Notes under the pieces: generated by a model | Database searches by the model: none | Told to the model about the DNA's origin: nothing | What the model saw: only the letters and a program-made list of their open reading frames with translations | Origin: Candidatus Eiseniibacteriota bacterium | GTDB taxonomy: Bacteria; Joyebacterota; Joyebacteria; Joyebacterales; Joyebacteraceae | DNA length: 16,418 nucleotides | Assembly (NCBI GenBank): GCA_030609605.1 | Contig: JAUWBY010000025.1 | Span: 1-16,418, forward strand | Direction: 5' to 3' | Part shown: positions 1 through 6,586 of the stretch, one piece after another | Numbering within the stretch: position 1 is the stretch's first letter | Layout of the letters: every line of letters starts with the position of its first letter | Program-made: the position numbers and the translations under genes

Positions 1-1
1 G

Positions 2-85
2 GTGCTCTTCACCTCGATTCTCGGAGCGATGGCGTTGCTGAGGAGAGATGGGAAGAGGAAGGAAGAGGAGGTGGTCGCCGCATGA
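2..85 (+). CDS. 3' end of upstream membrane subunit gene (MbhE/NuoJ-like tail, partial)
   Basis: An open frame enters from the left edge and stops at TGA 83-85, giving 27 residues: a hydrophobic stretch with a Gly-Ala pair (LGAMALLRR), then a charged tail (KRKEEE). Hydrophobic helix plus short basic end is how NuoJ-like and MbhE/MnhA-C-terminal subunits finish, and in Mbh and Mrp operons that gene sits directly before the MnhB gene. The stop overlaps the mnhB start as ATGA (82-85), so the two are probably translationally coupled. What I see is only a C-terminal helix end. The family assignment is inferred from position and from general similarity. It could also be the end of a full MnhA. Confidence 0.6.
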   Translation: MLFTSILGAMALLRRDGKRKEEEVVAA

Positions 86-537
86 AGGGCATGACTCTTA
101 TCGTCAAGACGATCACGGACTTCGTTGTCGGCTTCATCATCGTTTTCGGCGCGTACATCGTGCTGTATGGCCACTTGACGCCGGGTGGGGGATTCGCGGG
201 AGGCGTGATTATCGCGTGCGCATTCATTCTCGCGATGCTGGCGCACGGGAAGGATGTGGCCTTCTCCAAACTGCCCGAGATGGTGGCTCACATCATCGAC
301 AGTGGTGGAGCTCTCATGTTCCTGCTTATCGGCTGGTTCGGCGTAACAGTCGGTTTCTTCTTCATGAACACCTTCGGCAGGGGGGAACCATTCCGGCTCT
401 TGAGTTCAGGGATGATTCTGCCGCTCAATATTGCTATCGCGTTCAAGGTCTCCAGCTCGCTCTTCCTGGTCTTCTCGGCGCTGGCGATCTTCCGTAGACG
501 TTCCTTCAGGGCCATGATCGAGGATGAACTAGCATGA
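82..537 (+). CDS. mnhB: Na+/H+ antiporter MnhB/MrpB-domain subunit (MbhF-like)
   Basis: Integral membrane subunit of an Mrp-type cation/proton antiporter module, used alone in Mrp antiporters or as part of membrane-bound hydrogenases (MbhF). The 151-residue product has about four hydrophobic segments. Its N-terminal third carries the family signature GHLTPGGGFAGG near residues 30-41, right after the first helix. Length matches MnhB/MrpB proteins (about 140-150). The start ATG at 82 overlaps the previous stop (ATGA), with AGGAGG at 66-71 as a somewhat distant ribosome site; ATG 91 is a possible alternative. Its stop overlaps the mnhC start in the same way. In the solved Mrp and Mbh complexes this subunit packs next to the MrpA C-terminal part and takes part in Na+ translocation. 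The family call is firm. Whether it serves an antiporter or a hydrogenase depends on upstream genes that are not visible. Confidence 0.93.
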   Translation: MKGMTLIVKTITDFVVGFIIVFGAYIVLYGHLTPGGGFAGGVIIACAFILAMLAHGKDVAFSKLPEMVAHIIDSGGALMFLLIGWFGVTVGFFFMNTFGRGEPFRLLSSGMILPLNIAIAFKVSSSLFLVFSALAIFRRRSFRAMIEDELA

Positions 538-881
538 CCGTCTATTTCCTATGCGTAGTTCTTCTGACAATGGGGCTCTATTGTCTCGTGGCCAAGAAGA
601 ACATCGTGAAGAAGATCATCGGCATAGTTATCATGGACTACGCCGTGAATCTGTATCTCATCATCGTCGGGTACAAGACCGGCGGCGTGGCACCGATCAT
701 CGAACCAGACATGCCCGTCGCAACTCTTGAGCGTTTCGTGGATCCTCTTCCACAAGCGATGGTACTCACATCCATCGTCATCGGCCTGGGTGTCCTGTCG
801 CTCATGGTGGCGATGTGCGTTCGGCTCTACGAGAAGCACGGGACCTTTGACATGTCCGTGATCAGCAAGCTGAGGGGATAG
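534..881 (+). CDS. mnhC: Na+/H+ antiporter subunit C (MnhC/MrpC, NuoK-like; MbhG-like)
   Basis: Small membrane subunit, 115 residues with three predicted helices, homologous to NuoK of complex I. The family's best-conserved patch is present in the second half: DPLPQAMVLTSIVIG, about residues 65-79, preceding the last helix. The N-terminal helix and the following KKNIVKKIIG loop also fit. Length matches MrpC proteins (about 113). The ATG overlaps the mnhB stop as ATGA at 534-537, so translation is likely coupled. In Mrp and Mbh complexes MrpC/MbhG sits between the MrpD antiporter-like subunit and the MrpA C-terminal/MrpB part and belongs to the ion path. Nothing looks damaged. Confidence 0.94.
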   Translation: MTVYFLCVVLLTMGLYCLVAKKNIVKKIIGIVIMDYAVNLYLIIVGYKTGGVAPIIEPDMPVATLERFVDPLPQAMVLTSIVIGLGVLSLMVAMCVRLYEKHGTFDMSVISKLRG

Positions 882-884
882 CCA

Positions 885-2417
885 ATGAACCCTTTACCAC
901 TCTATGTCGCGATCCCGCTCGGAGCGGCCTTTCTCATTCCCCTTCTGGGGCTTTGGTGGAAGAAGAGCGGGGAGACCCTCGCCTCTCTGTTTACGCTGAT
1001 ATTGGCGATCATGGCGGTGCTGCAGGTGAGCAGGCCGGCGGCCGTGTATCACATGGGAGGGTGGGCGCCGCCGGTGGGGATCGCTCTTGTCAGCGACGGT
1101 CTTTCGACGCTGTTGCTCATAGCGATCAACGTCGTGGGGTTCCTCTGCATTATCTTCTCGATCAAGTACATGCAGAGGTACACGGGCCTCAACAAGTACT
1201 ACTCGCTCTTCATGCTGATGGTAGCTGGGATGAACGGGGTGGTTGTGTCGGGAGACCTCTTCAATCTCTACGTGTTCCTCGAGGTTGCATCAATCGCATC
1301 GTACGCTCTTGTCGCGTTTGGAGTCGGAGCCGAGGAGCTCGAGGCGGGCTTCAAATACCTCATCCTCGGTAGCGTGGCATCGGTGATGCTGTTGTTCGGC
1401 ATCGGCACGGTCTACGCGGTGACCGGCACTCTTAACATGGCCGACGTCGCGCGGGAGATTGCGATGAGGTTTGGTGGCGAGATGAATCCAGCACTGCTTC
1501 TCGCCGGAGCATTCTTCCTTATGGGCTTTGGTCTGAAGGCAGCACTGGTACCATTCCACGCCTGGCTTCCAGACGCGCATCCTTCGGCTCCGGCGCCGAT
1601 CTCGGCGATGCTCTCAGGCGTTGTCATCAAGAGCCTTGGCATCTACGCGATCTGTCGCGTGTTCTTCAACGTCTATGGCATAGCAGCGGGTGGTGCGGGG
1701 GCTGTCATTTTCGCGAACGCCATGATAGCGTTTGCGCTTCTGTCGATCATTGTTGGAGGTATCTTGGCGATCGGCCAGTGGGACTACAAGCGACTTCTGG
1801 CGTACAGTTCGATCGGCCAGATCGGCTACGTCATGCTGGGAATCGGAGTGGGCGCGCGCGTGCTTGCGACCGGTGGGCAGCTCTCCATCGCGGGTCTCGC
1901 GATACTGGGTGGCCTCTTCCACATGTTCAATCACGTCGCATTCAAGTCCCTGTTATTCCTCTCATCGGGTGCTATCCAGCACGCGACCGGCACGAGAGAT
2001 ATGAAGCAGCTGGGCGGCTTGAGAGAGAAGATGCCGGTCACGGCCTTCACGACGAACATGGCGGCGCTCTCCATAGCGGGAGTTCCTCCGTTCAGCGGAT
2101 TCTGGAGCAAGCTTGTGATCCTGGTCGCGACAATAAAGGCCGGGCACACGGCTGTCGCTGTCGTGGCCATCGTCTTCGCATTCGTGACGCTGGTCTACTG
2201 CATCAAGGTCCAGCGCGAGATCCTCTACGGAACCGTATCGAAGTTGGTTGAGAAAGCAAGGGAGGTTCCTGCTCTCATGTACGTGCCTCTCATCCTCCTG
2301 GCGATAGCCTGTGTCGGGTTCGGACTCCTCTACCCCGTGGTAGGGGTGTATATTCTGGAGCCCGCCCGCGACGCTCTCATGAATGGCGCCGAGTATATCC
2401 AGCTGGTCCTCGGATAG
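885..2417 (+). CDS. mnhD: Proton-conducting antiporter subunit D (MnhD/MrpD, NuoM/N-like; MbhH-like)
   Basis: Large antiporter-like membrane subunit of 510 residues with about 14 hydrophobic segments, homologous to NuoL/M/N. The residues that build the proton channel in this family are all visible: Glu133 in FLEVAS (helix 5), Lys218 in GFGLKAALVPFHAWLPDAH (helix 7), Lys249 in helix 8, and His346/His350/Lys354 in LFHMFNHVAFKSL. The KRLLAYSSIGQIGY segment (302-315) also matches. A GAGGGG site upstream supports ATG 885, 3 nt after the mnhC stop. It is the only full antiporter-like subunit inside the window. A second one (MnhA) would have to be upstream or may be absent, as in Mbh-type hydrogenases, which carry only MbhH. 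The protein looks functional; I see no missing key residue. Confidence 0.96.
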   Translation: MNPLPLYVAIPLGAAFLIPLLGLWWKKSGETLASLFTLILAIMAVLQVSRPAAVYHMGGWAPPVGIALVSDGLSTLLLIAINVVGFLCIIFSIKYMQRYTGLNKYYSLFMLMVAGMNGVVVSGDLFNLYVFLEVASIASYALVAFGVGAEELEAGFKYLILGSVASVMLLFGIGTVYAVTGTLNMADVAREIAMRFGGEMNPALLLAGAFFLMGFGLKAALVPFHAWLPDAHPSAPAPISAMLSGVVIKSLGIYAICRVFFNVYGIAAGGAGAVIFANAMIAFALLSIIVGGILAIGQWDYKRLLAYSSIGQIGYVMLGIGVGARVLATGGQLSIAGLAILGGLFHMFNHVAFKSLLFLSSGAIQHATGTRDMKQLGGLREKMPVTAFTTNMAALSIAGVPPFSGFWSKLVILVATIKAGHTAVAVVAIVFAFVTLVYCIKVQREILYGTVSKLVEKAREVPALMYVPLILLAIACVGFGLLYPVVGVYILEPARDALMNGAEYIQLVLG

Positions 2418-2422
2418 AGGGC

Positions 2423-2428
2423 AAGGAG
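2423..2428 (+). promoter_or_regulatory. Ribosome binding site fixing the mnhE start
   Basis: AAGGAG ends 5 nt before ATG 2434. The frame is also open upstream, back into the end of mnhD, but there it gives a polar run unlike MnhE and has no ribosome site, so ATG 2434 is the start. Confidence 0.75.
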
Positions 2429-2433
2429 CACTG

Positions 2434-2937
2434 ATGGACACACTGAAGCGAAGGCTCCTGGACTTCGTAATTTACTTTGCCCTGTGGCTGCTTCTCACGT
2501 GGTCTCTCGACTGGCAGGGAGTGGTTGTGGGGGCGATACTGGCAGTGCTGTTCGCGCTGGCTCTGTCGGGTCTCCTGCCGAAGGGGGCGGAGAGGCTCTT
2601 CAGTCCGGTGCGATGGTTCTGGGCGATCATGCATCTGCTCTCGCTCTTATTCTGGATCATTGTGGCTAATTTCGACGTTCTCTACCGGGTGCTTCATCCG
2701 AACCTGCCGATCCGGCCGGGAATCGTCAAGATCAAGACGACGCTGAAGAGCGACGAGGCCAAGGCGTTTCTTGCGAACTCGATCACACTGACACCGGGTA
2801 CACTGACCATTGACATCATCGACGACTGGCTCTATATACACTGGATCAACGTCCACGAGAGTCTCGAGGATGCGGAGGCGATTACCAGGGACATCGCGGG
2901 TCGCTTCGAGGTTACCTTGAGGAGGGTGTTCGACTGA
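2434..2937 (+). CDS. mnhE: Na+/H+ antiporter subunit E (MnhE/MrpE; MbhA-like)
   Basis: 167-residue MnhE-family protein. The N-terminal part holds two or three helices (about residues 10-80); a soluble C-terminal domain follows with the family pattern NSITLTPGTLTIDI near residues 113-126 and a DDWLYIHWI strand. Length matches MrpE (about 160). The start is ATG 2434 because AAGGAG lies 5 nt upstream; a longer frame from 2383 would add an unrelated polar N-terminus overlapping mnhD. The stop TGA shares its last base with the mnhF ATG (TGATG). MrpE/MbhA forms a peripheral membrane unit with MrpF and MrpG in the complex. Here the E-F-G block follows D, as in classical Mrp operons, whereas in the Pyrococcus mbh operon E-F-G homologues come first. 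Confidence 0.93.
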   Translation: MDTLKRRLLDFVIYFALWLLLTWSLDWQGVVVGAILAVLFALALSGLLPKGAERLFSPVRWFWAIMHLLSLLFWIIVANFDVLYRVLHPNLPIRPGIVKIKTTLKSDEAKAFLANSITLTPGTLTIDIIDDWLYIHWINVHESLEDAEAITRDIAGRFEVTLRRVFD

Positions 2938-3191
2938 TGACCGTAATCCTGTTTCTGCTGATCATAGGGTGCTTTATGTGCCTCTACAGGGTAGCAAAGG
3001 GACCGACGCCACCCGACAGGGCGGTTGCGATAGATACGATCGGCGTGATGGTGGTGGGGATCTGCGGTGTCTTTGGAGTTGTGACCGGTCAGGATTTCTA
3101 TCTCAACATCGCCATTGCCTGGGCTCTGCTCGCGTTCATCGGGACGCTGGCGCTGGCGAAGTACCTGGAGGGGAGGGGGTTCGATGAGTAG
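2937..3191 (+). CDS. mnhF: Na+/H+ antiporter subunit F (MnhF/MrpF; MbhB-like)
   Basis: 84-residue membrane protein with three helices, the normal size and layout of MrpF/MnhF. The loop after helix 1 carries the family motif KGPTPPDRAVAIDT (about residues 22-35), with the conserved Pro-Asp-Arg, and the last helix ends in LAKYLEGRG. Its ATG overlaps the mnhE stop by one base and its last 8 nt overlap mnhG, which marks it as an inner gene of a coupled operon. The role is structural and ion-path related within the Mrp-type module, together with subunits E and G. No anomaly seen. Confidence 0.93.
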   Translation: MTVILFLLIIGCFMCLYRVAKGPTPPDRAVAIDTIGVMVVGICGVFGVVTGQDFYLNIAIAWALLAFIGTLALAKYLEGRGFDE

Positions 3192-3522
3192 TCAGATAGG
3201 ACTGGTACCCATCATCCTGATCTCCACCGGTGTTGCGTTTGATCTTGTCGGCGCGCTCGGACTGATTCGACTTCCCGATGTCTATAACAGACTTCAGGCT
3301 GCGACGAAGTGCGTCACACTTGGTACATTCCTCGTCCTCATCGGTGTGCTCGTGCACTCAGGGTGGAACGCGATGGGTATCAAGGCGCTCCTGGCGGCGA
3401 TCTTCGTTCTGTGGACGTCTCCGACCGGGAGCCACGCCCTCGCTCGTGGCGCGCACATCGCCGGCGTCAGACTCTGGGAAGGCACGGTCGTCGACAAGTA
3501 CAAGGAAGACACTGGTCGGTAG
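3184..3522 (+). CDS. mnhG: Na+/H+ antiporter subunit G (MnhG/MrpG; MbhC-like)
   Basis: 112-residue MnhG-family membrane subunit with three helices. The conserved GALGLIRLPDVYNRLQAATK stretch follows the first helix (about residues 23-42), and TSPTGSHALARGA follows the third (about 78-90); both are family hallmarks. The start is ATG 3184, overlapping the end of mnhF by 8 nt and preceded by a purine-rich GGAGGGGAGGGGG run. The open frame reaches back to 3115, but that stretch encodes an Arg/Trp-rich shadow of mnhF and is not real. With mnhE and mnhF it forms the peripheral three-subunit block of Mrp and Mbh complexes. A 27-nt gap separates it from the iron-sulfur gene, the widest spacing within this operon. 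Confidence 0.93.
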   Translation: MSSQIGLVPIILISTGVAFDLVGALGLIRLPDVYNRLQAATKCVTLGTFLVLIGVLVHSGWNAMGIKALLAAIFVLWTSPTGSHALARGAHIAGVRLWEGTVVDKYKEDTGR

Positions 3523-3549
3523 GGTCGGTCGAGGAAAACAGGAGCAGCC

Positions 3550-4155
3550 ATGAAGACACCAAAGGTGCGGGAGTTGAAGGAAGCGATCACCGCTGTGATC
3601 AAGGGGCCGTACACGACCTCGTACCCATTCACCCCCTTGAAGCCGGCGGACGCCTTCCGCGGACAGCCGGAGTTCCAAGAGGACGGCTGCATCGGGTGTG
3701 GAGCGTGTGCGGAGGTGTGTCCGGCCAGGACGATCGATGTGTTGGACGAGGGTGACACACGAACACTGGTTCACCATTTCGACAACTGCATCTACTGCGG
3801 CCAGTGTGAGGCGTACTGCACGACCACGAAGGGTATCATCCTCTCAAATGAGAAATATGAGCTCGCGGTCTTCGATAGAGCACAGGCCGTGACGAAGATT
3901 GAGAAGGAACTCGTCCGGTGCGAGTCGTGCGGTGGAGTGATCACGACGCGGGAACATCTACTGTGGATCGCGCGCAAGACCGGTTCGCTGGCTGTGGCCA
4001 ACCCCGTTCTTGTGACGGCGCTGAACATGGAACTCGACGCGACCACCGATCCGTCGGTGCGTGGCGACAAGCCGCTCGGCAGGGGGGACGCATACAGAGT
4101 TCTGTGTCCGTCGTGCAGGCGGGAGGTGTACATCACGGAGGACTGGCAGGGCTAG
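3550..4155 (+). CDS. 4Fe-4S electron-transfer subunit, HycF/HyfH-like (group 4 hydrogenase / formate hydrogenlyase type)
   Basis: 201-residue protein expected on the cytoplasmic face of the membrane complex, passing electrons to or from the catalytic small subunit. Two complete ferredoxin motifs are present: Cys47-50-53-57 (CxxCxxCxxxCP) and Cys80-83-86-90. The region before them (TSYPFTPL...FRGQPEF) and the C-terminal pair CxxC (124/127) and CPSC (186/189) match HycF/HyfH of formate hydrogenlyase and hydrogenase 4 as I know them; the shorter MbhN/EchF type lacks that C-terminal part. The second Cys set lacks the usual Pro after its last Cys (C90-T). AGGAG sits upstream of the ATG, and it is the last gene before the terminator. 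It ties the antiporter genes to a group 4 hydrogenase-like complex; family certain, exact complex inferred. Confidence 0.88.
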   Translation: MKTPKVRELKEAITAVIKGPYTTSYPFTPLKPADAFRGQPEFQEDGCIGCGACAEVCPARTIDVLDEGDTRTLVHHFDNCIYCGQCEAYCTTTKGIILSNEKYELAVFDRAQAVTKIEKELVRCESCGGVITTREHLLWIARKTGSLAVANPVLVTALNMELDATTDPSVRGDKPLGRGDAYRVLCPSCRREVYITEDWQG

Positions 4156-4183
4156 CCTCTGTTAAGCGTGCGAGAATACATGG

Positions 4184-4220
4184 GAGCGGGTCCCTCGGGG
4201 GCCCGCTCTCTTCTTTGTGT
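4184..4220 (+). terminator. Intrinsic terminator of the mnh/4Fe-4S operon
   Basis: An 11-bp stem pairs 4184-4194 with 4198-4208 (GAGCGGG core, one T-G wobble) around a 3-nt TCG loop and is followed by the T-rich run TCTTCTTTGTGT. It lies 29 nt after the stop of the iron-sulfur gene, so it ends that operon and isolates the TetR gene. Confidence 0.88.
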
Positions 4221-4305
4221 CTCTGCCGAGGCATCTGGTGCAGGTGGACAATGTGGAGAAAGGCCCTTAGTGTAGGGGTTTCTACAGCGAGAGCGAAGAA
4301 ACAGC

Positions 4306-4333
4306 TTGACGAAGTGACGCCCTGTTCTATATT
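4306..4333 (+). promoter_or_regulatory. Sigma70-type promoter for the tetR-radical SAM operon
   Basis: TTGACG (4306-4311), a 16-bp spacer and TATATT (4328-4333) form a near-consensus promoter, the best in the window. Transcription would begin near 4340, leaving a leader of about 57 nt before ATG 4397. GTGACG occurs three times around it (4314, 4334, 4357), so the region may also hold regulator half-sites, for example for the TetR protein itself. Confidence 0.7.
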
Positions 4334-4396
4334 GTGACGGTGTGTTCTACTTTCGAGTGACGATCCACTGTGTGGCGATGATGGGAGGGCTTCAAC

Positions 4397-5014
4397 ATGG
4401 GGACAGGGCTTTCACGCAGAGAGAAGGAGAGGCATCGCCAGAGAGGAGACATGCTTGCGGCGGCGCTCGAGCTCTTCTCGGAGAAGGGATATCACCACGT
4501 CTCAATGAAGGCGATCGCGAAGAGAGCAGAGTTCGCCTTGGGAACAATCTACCGCTTTTTCTCGAACAAGGAGGATCTCTACAAGGCCGCGATGCTGGAG
4601 AAGGCGGGAGAGTACCATCGCACACTGACGGATGTGCTTTCCGGGGAACAGGGTGTACTCGCGGCGCTCAACGCCTACATCACCGCAAAGGCCAGGATCT
4701 TCGCACCGAACATCGAGATCTTCTACCTCTATTTTGCAGAGACAGGAGGCGTGAGTTTCAACCTCCGAGCGGGGCTACATGAGGAGATAGGCCTGCTCCA
4801 TGATGATCTCATTAAGCGACTGGCATCAGTGATGGACAAGGGCGTGCGCGCTAGGATCCTCAGAGATCTGGACCCGCACGACATGGCTGTCGCGCTGGAG
4901 GGGTTGACGAACGCGTTTCTCTTGTCCTGGTTGAAGGATCCGGAGCGGCATCCATATGAAGAGAGCATTAATACCATTTCAAAGCTGTTTCTTGAGGGAA
5001 GCCTAGCTGCATAG
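4397..5014 (+). CDS. TetR/AcrR-family transcriptional regulator
   Basis: 205-residue one-component repressor-type regulator. The N-terminal helix-turn-helix spans about residues 15-60, with the family pattern LFSEKGYHHVSMKAIAKRAE and then GTIYRFFSNKEDLY (recognition helix and following Phe/Tyr-rich turn). The rest is the helical ligand-binding and dimer domain, which is not diagnostic of the ligand. ATG 4397 is supported by GGGAGGG at 4383-4389, 7 nt upstream. The gene has its own strong promoter and lies 45 nt before the radical SAM gene on the same strand, so it most likely controls itself and that enzyme. Self-regulation is inferred from the usual TetR arrangement and from repeated GTGACG near the promoter. 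The inducer is unknown. Confidence 0.93.
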   Translation: MGTGLSRREKERHRQRGDMLAAALELFSEKGYHHVSMKAIAKRAEFALGTIYRFFSNKEDLYKAAMLEKAGEYHRTLTDVLSGEQGVLAALNAYITAKARIFAPNIEIFYLYFAETGGVSFNLRAGLHEEIGLLHDDLIKRLASVMDKGVRARILRDLDPHDMAVALEGLTNAFLLSWLKDPERHPYEESINTISKLFLEGSLAA

Positions 5015-5059
5015 CGGCAGGCGTCTCCCTCGGCGCGCGACGCGTGCAGGAGGTAAAGG

Positions 5060-6586
5060 ATGGGTAGGATCGCAGCTCTAGCAGCCCGCCCAGTGCGGGG
5101 GGTGGCCGTGCACCTGGCGAGGGAGCGGCACGTGAGGAGGGTTGCTACCGGTAGCATCGGGCACAGGATTTTCAAGGTGTTGGTCGAGCGGAATCCGACC
5201 AGGCTTCCTCACGGAGTCCACGAAGAGATCTATTCATATTTCAGAGCCATGGTCATGGCCTTCGATAGAGCGGTTGACAGATCGTTGATCAGCGACCACG
5301 TTGCCCGTCGCATGACGGATGTCTTCTGGGGCAATGTCATGCTGAGCAAGGAGAACAAGAAGGAGATCGTCGAGAGACTGGGTTTCTTTCCTCCCAAGTT
5401 CGTGCTTGTGAGCCCGACCGGCAGATGCAATCTGCGCTGCAAGGGCTGCTACGCGGAAAGCGAGCCCGGCACGCAGGGAAGTCTGGACTTCGAAACGTTC
5501 GACAGGATTCTGACGGAGAAACGAGAGCTCTGGGGGTCTCACTTCACTGTGATCTCGGGCGGGGAGCCGTTCATGTGGCGGGACGGAGAATGGGACTTCC
5601 TTGACATGGTCGAGAGGCATGACACCGACATGTTCATGGTCTACACCAACGCGACGTTGATAGACGACGCAATGGCGAAGCGCATGAGCGAACTCGGGAA
5701 CATCATGCCCGCGATATCCGTCGAGGGCTTCGAGAAGGAGACCGATGCAAGGCGGGGGAAAGGCGTTCACCGCAAGGTGCTGGCTGCAATGGAGAGTCTT
5801 CGGAAGTACGGTGTCCCCTTCGGCATTTCCGCCACACCGACGCGGCACAACTGGGAGCTCATCACAAGTGACGAGTTCGCCGATTTCTATTTTGAGCAAC
5901 AGGGCGCCCTCTACACGTGGCTGTTCCAATACATGCCTGTCGGCCGCGGACAGACGCTGGACCTCGCGCCGACGCCGGAGCAGCGAGTTGAGATGCGTGA
6001 GCGGATGCGCCGACTCATGGTGGAGAAGAAGTACTTCATCGCGGATTTCTGGAACAGCGGGGCCGCATCCTCCGGATGTATTGCCGCCGGGCGCGGGGAC
6101 GGCTACTTCTATATCGACTGGAACGGGAACATCACCCCGTGCGCCTTTGTGCCGTACGTGTGCGGTAACATATGTGATGTCTTCGAGTCGGGGGGAGATC
6201 TCAACACGGTGCTCGAGATGGACTTCCTTAAGCGCATCCGCAAATGGCAGGATGAGTATGGATACGCTCAGGCCGCGGCGCAGGTTGACAACTGGCTATG
6301 CCCCTGCGTGATTCGGGATCATTTCCCCGTCGTGAGGGAAGCCATTGAGAAGAGCGACGCGAGACCGTTGAACGACGAGGCCGCAGTAGCTCTCAGTGAC
6401 ACAGCGTACTGCGATGGGATGATAGAGTATGGGGAGGAGATCAAGCGGCTGACGGACCCGATCTGGCAGAAAGAGTATGCCGACACACCAATGGAAGAAG
6501 CCGGGAATAGCCACCGGGTCTGGTTGCCGGCAAGATTCTTGTCTAGTCGCGCACGAGGAAGCGGCCGCCGTCGGGGAGGGCATTGA
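5060..6586 (+). CDS. Radical SAM protein with SPASM-like C-terminal cysteines
   Basis: 508-residue radical SAM enzyme of unknown substrate. The [4Fe-4S]-SAM motif CNLRCKGC is at 123-130 (Cys123, 127, 130), followed by the SAM-binding GGEP at 167-170. The C-terminal part has extra cysteines at 340, 361, 368, 372, 414 and 416, spaced like a SPASM/twitch auxiliary-cluster domain (GYFYIDWNGNITPCAF lies at 348-363). The first 110 residues are a helical, Arg-rich extension without a known motif. AGGAGG at 5048-5053 supports ATG 5060. It follows tetR in the same operon. SPASM enzymes often modify peptides or proteins, but no small peptide gene is visible beside it. The last 15 codons overlap the convergent patatin gene, and the final 30 residues are Arg/Gly/Ser-rich and look non-conserved. 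Confidence 0.88.
   Translation: MGRIAALAARPVRGVAVHLARERHVRRVATGSIGHRIFKVLVERNPTRLPHGVHEEIYSYFRAMVMAFDRAVDRSLISDHVARRMTDVFWGNVMLSKENKKEIVERLGFFPPKFVLVSPTGRCNLRCKGCYAESEPGTQGSLDFETFDRILTEKRELWGSHFTVISGGEPFMWRDGEWDFLDMVERHDTDMFMVYTNATLIDDAMAKRMSELGNIMPAISVEGFEKETDARRGKGVHRKVLAAMESLRKYGVPFGISATPTRHNWELITSDEFADFYFEQQGALYTWLFQYMPVGRGQTLDLAPTPEQRVEMRERMRRLMVEKKYFIADFWNSGAASSGCIAAGRGDGYFYIDWNGNITPCAFVPYVCGNICDVFESGGDLNTVLEMDFLKRIRKWQDEYGYAQAAAQVDNWLCPCVIRDHFPVVREAIEKSDARPLNDEAAVALSDTAYCDGMIEYGEEIKRLTDPIWQKEYADTPMEEAGNSHRVWLPARFLSSRARGSGRRRGGH

Noticed and set aside
5234..5929. 231-residue minus-strand frame inside the radical SAM gene
   Set aside because: Antisense shadow of the region holding CNLRCKGC and GGEP; composition is typical of a reversed coding strand.
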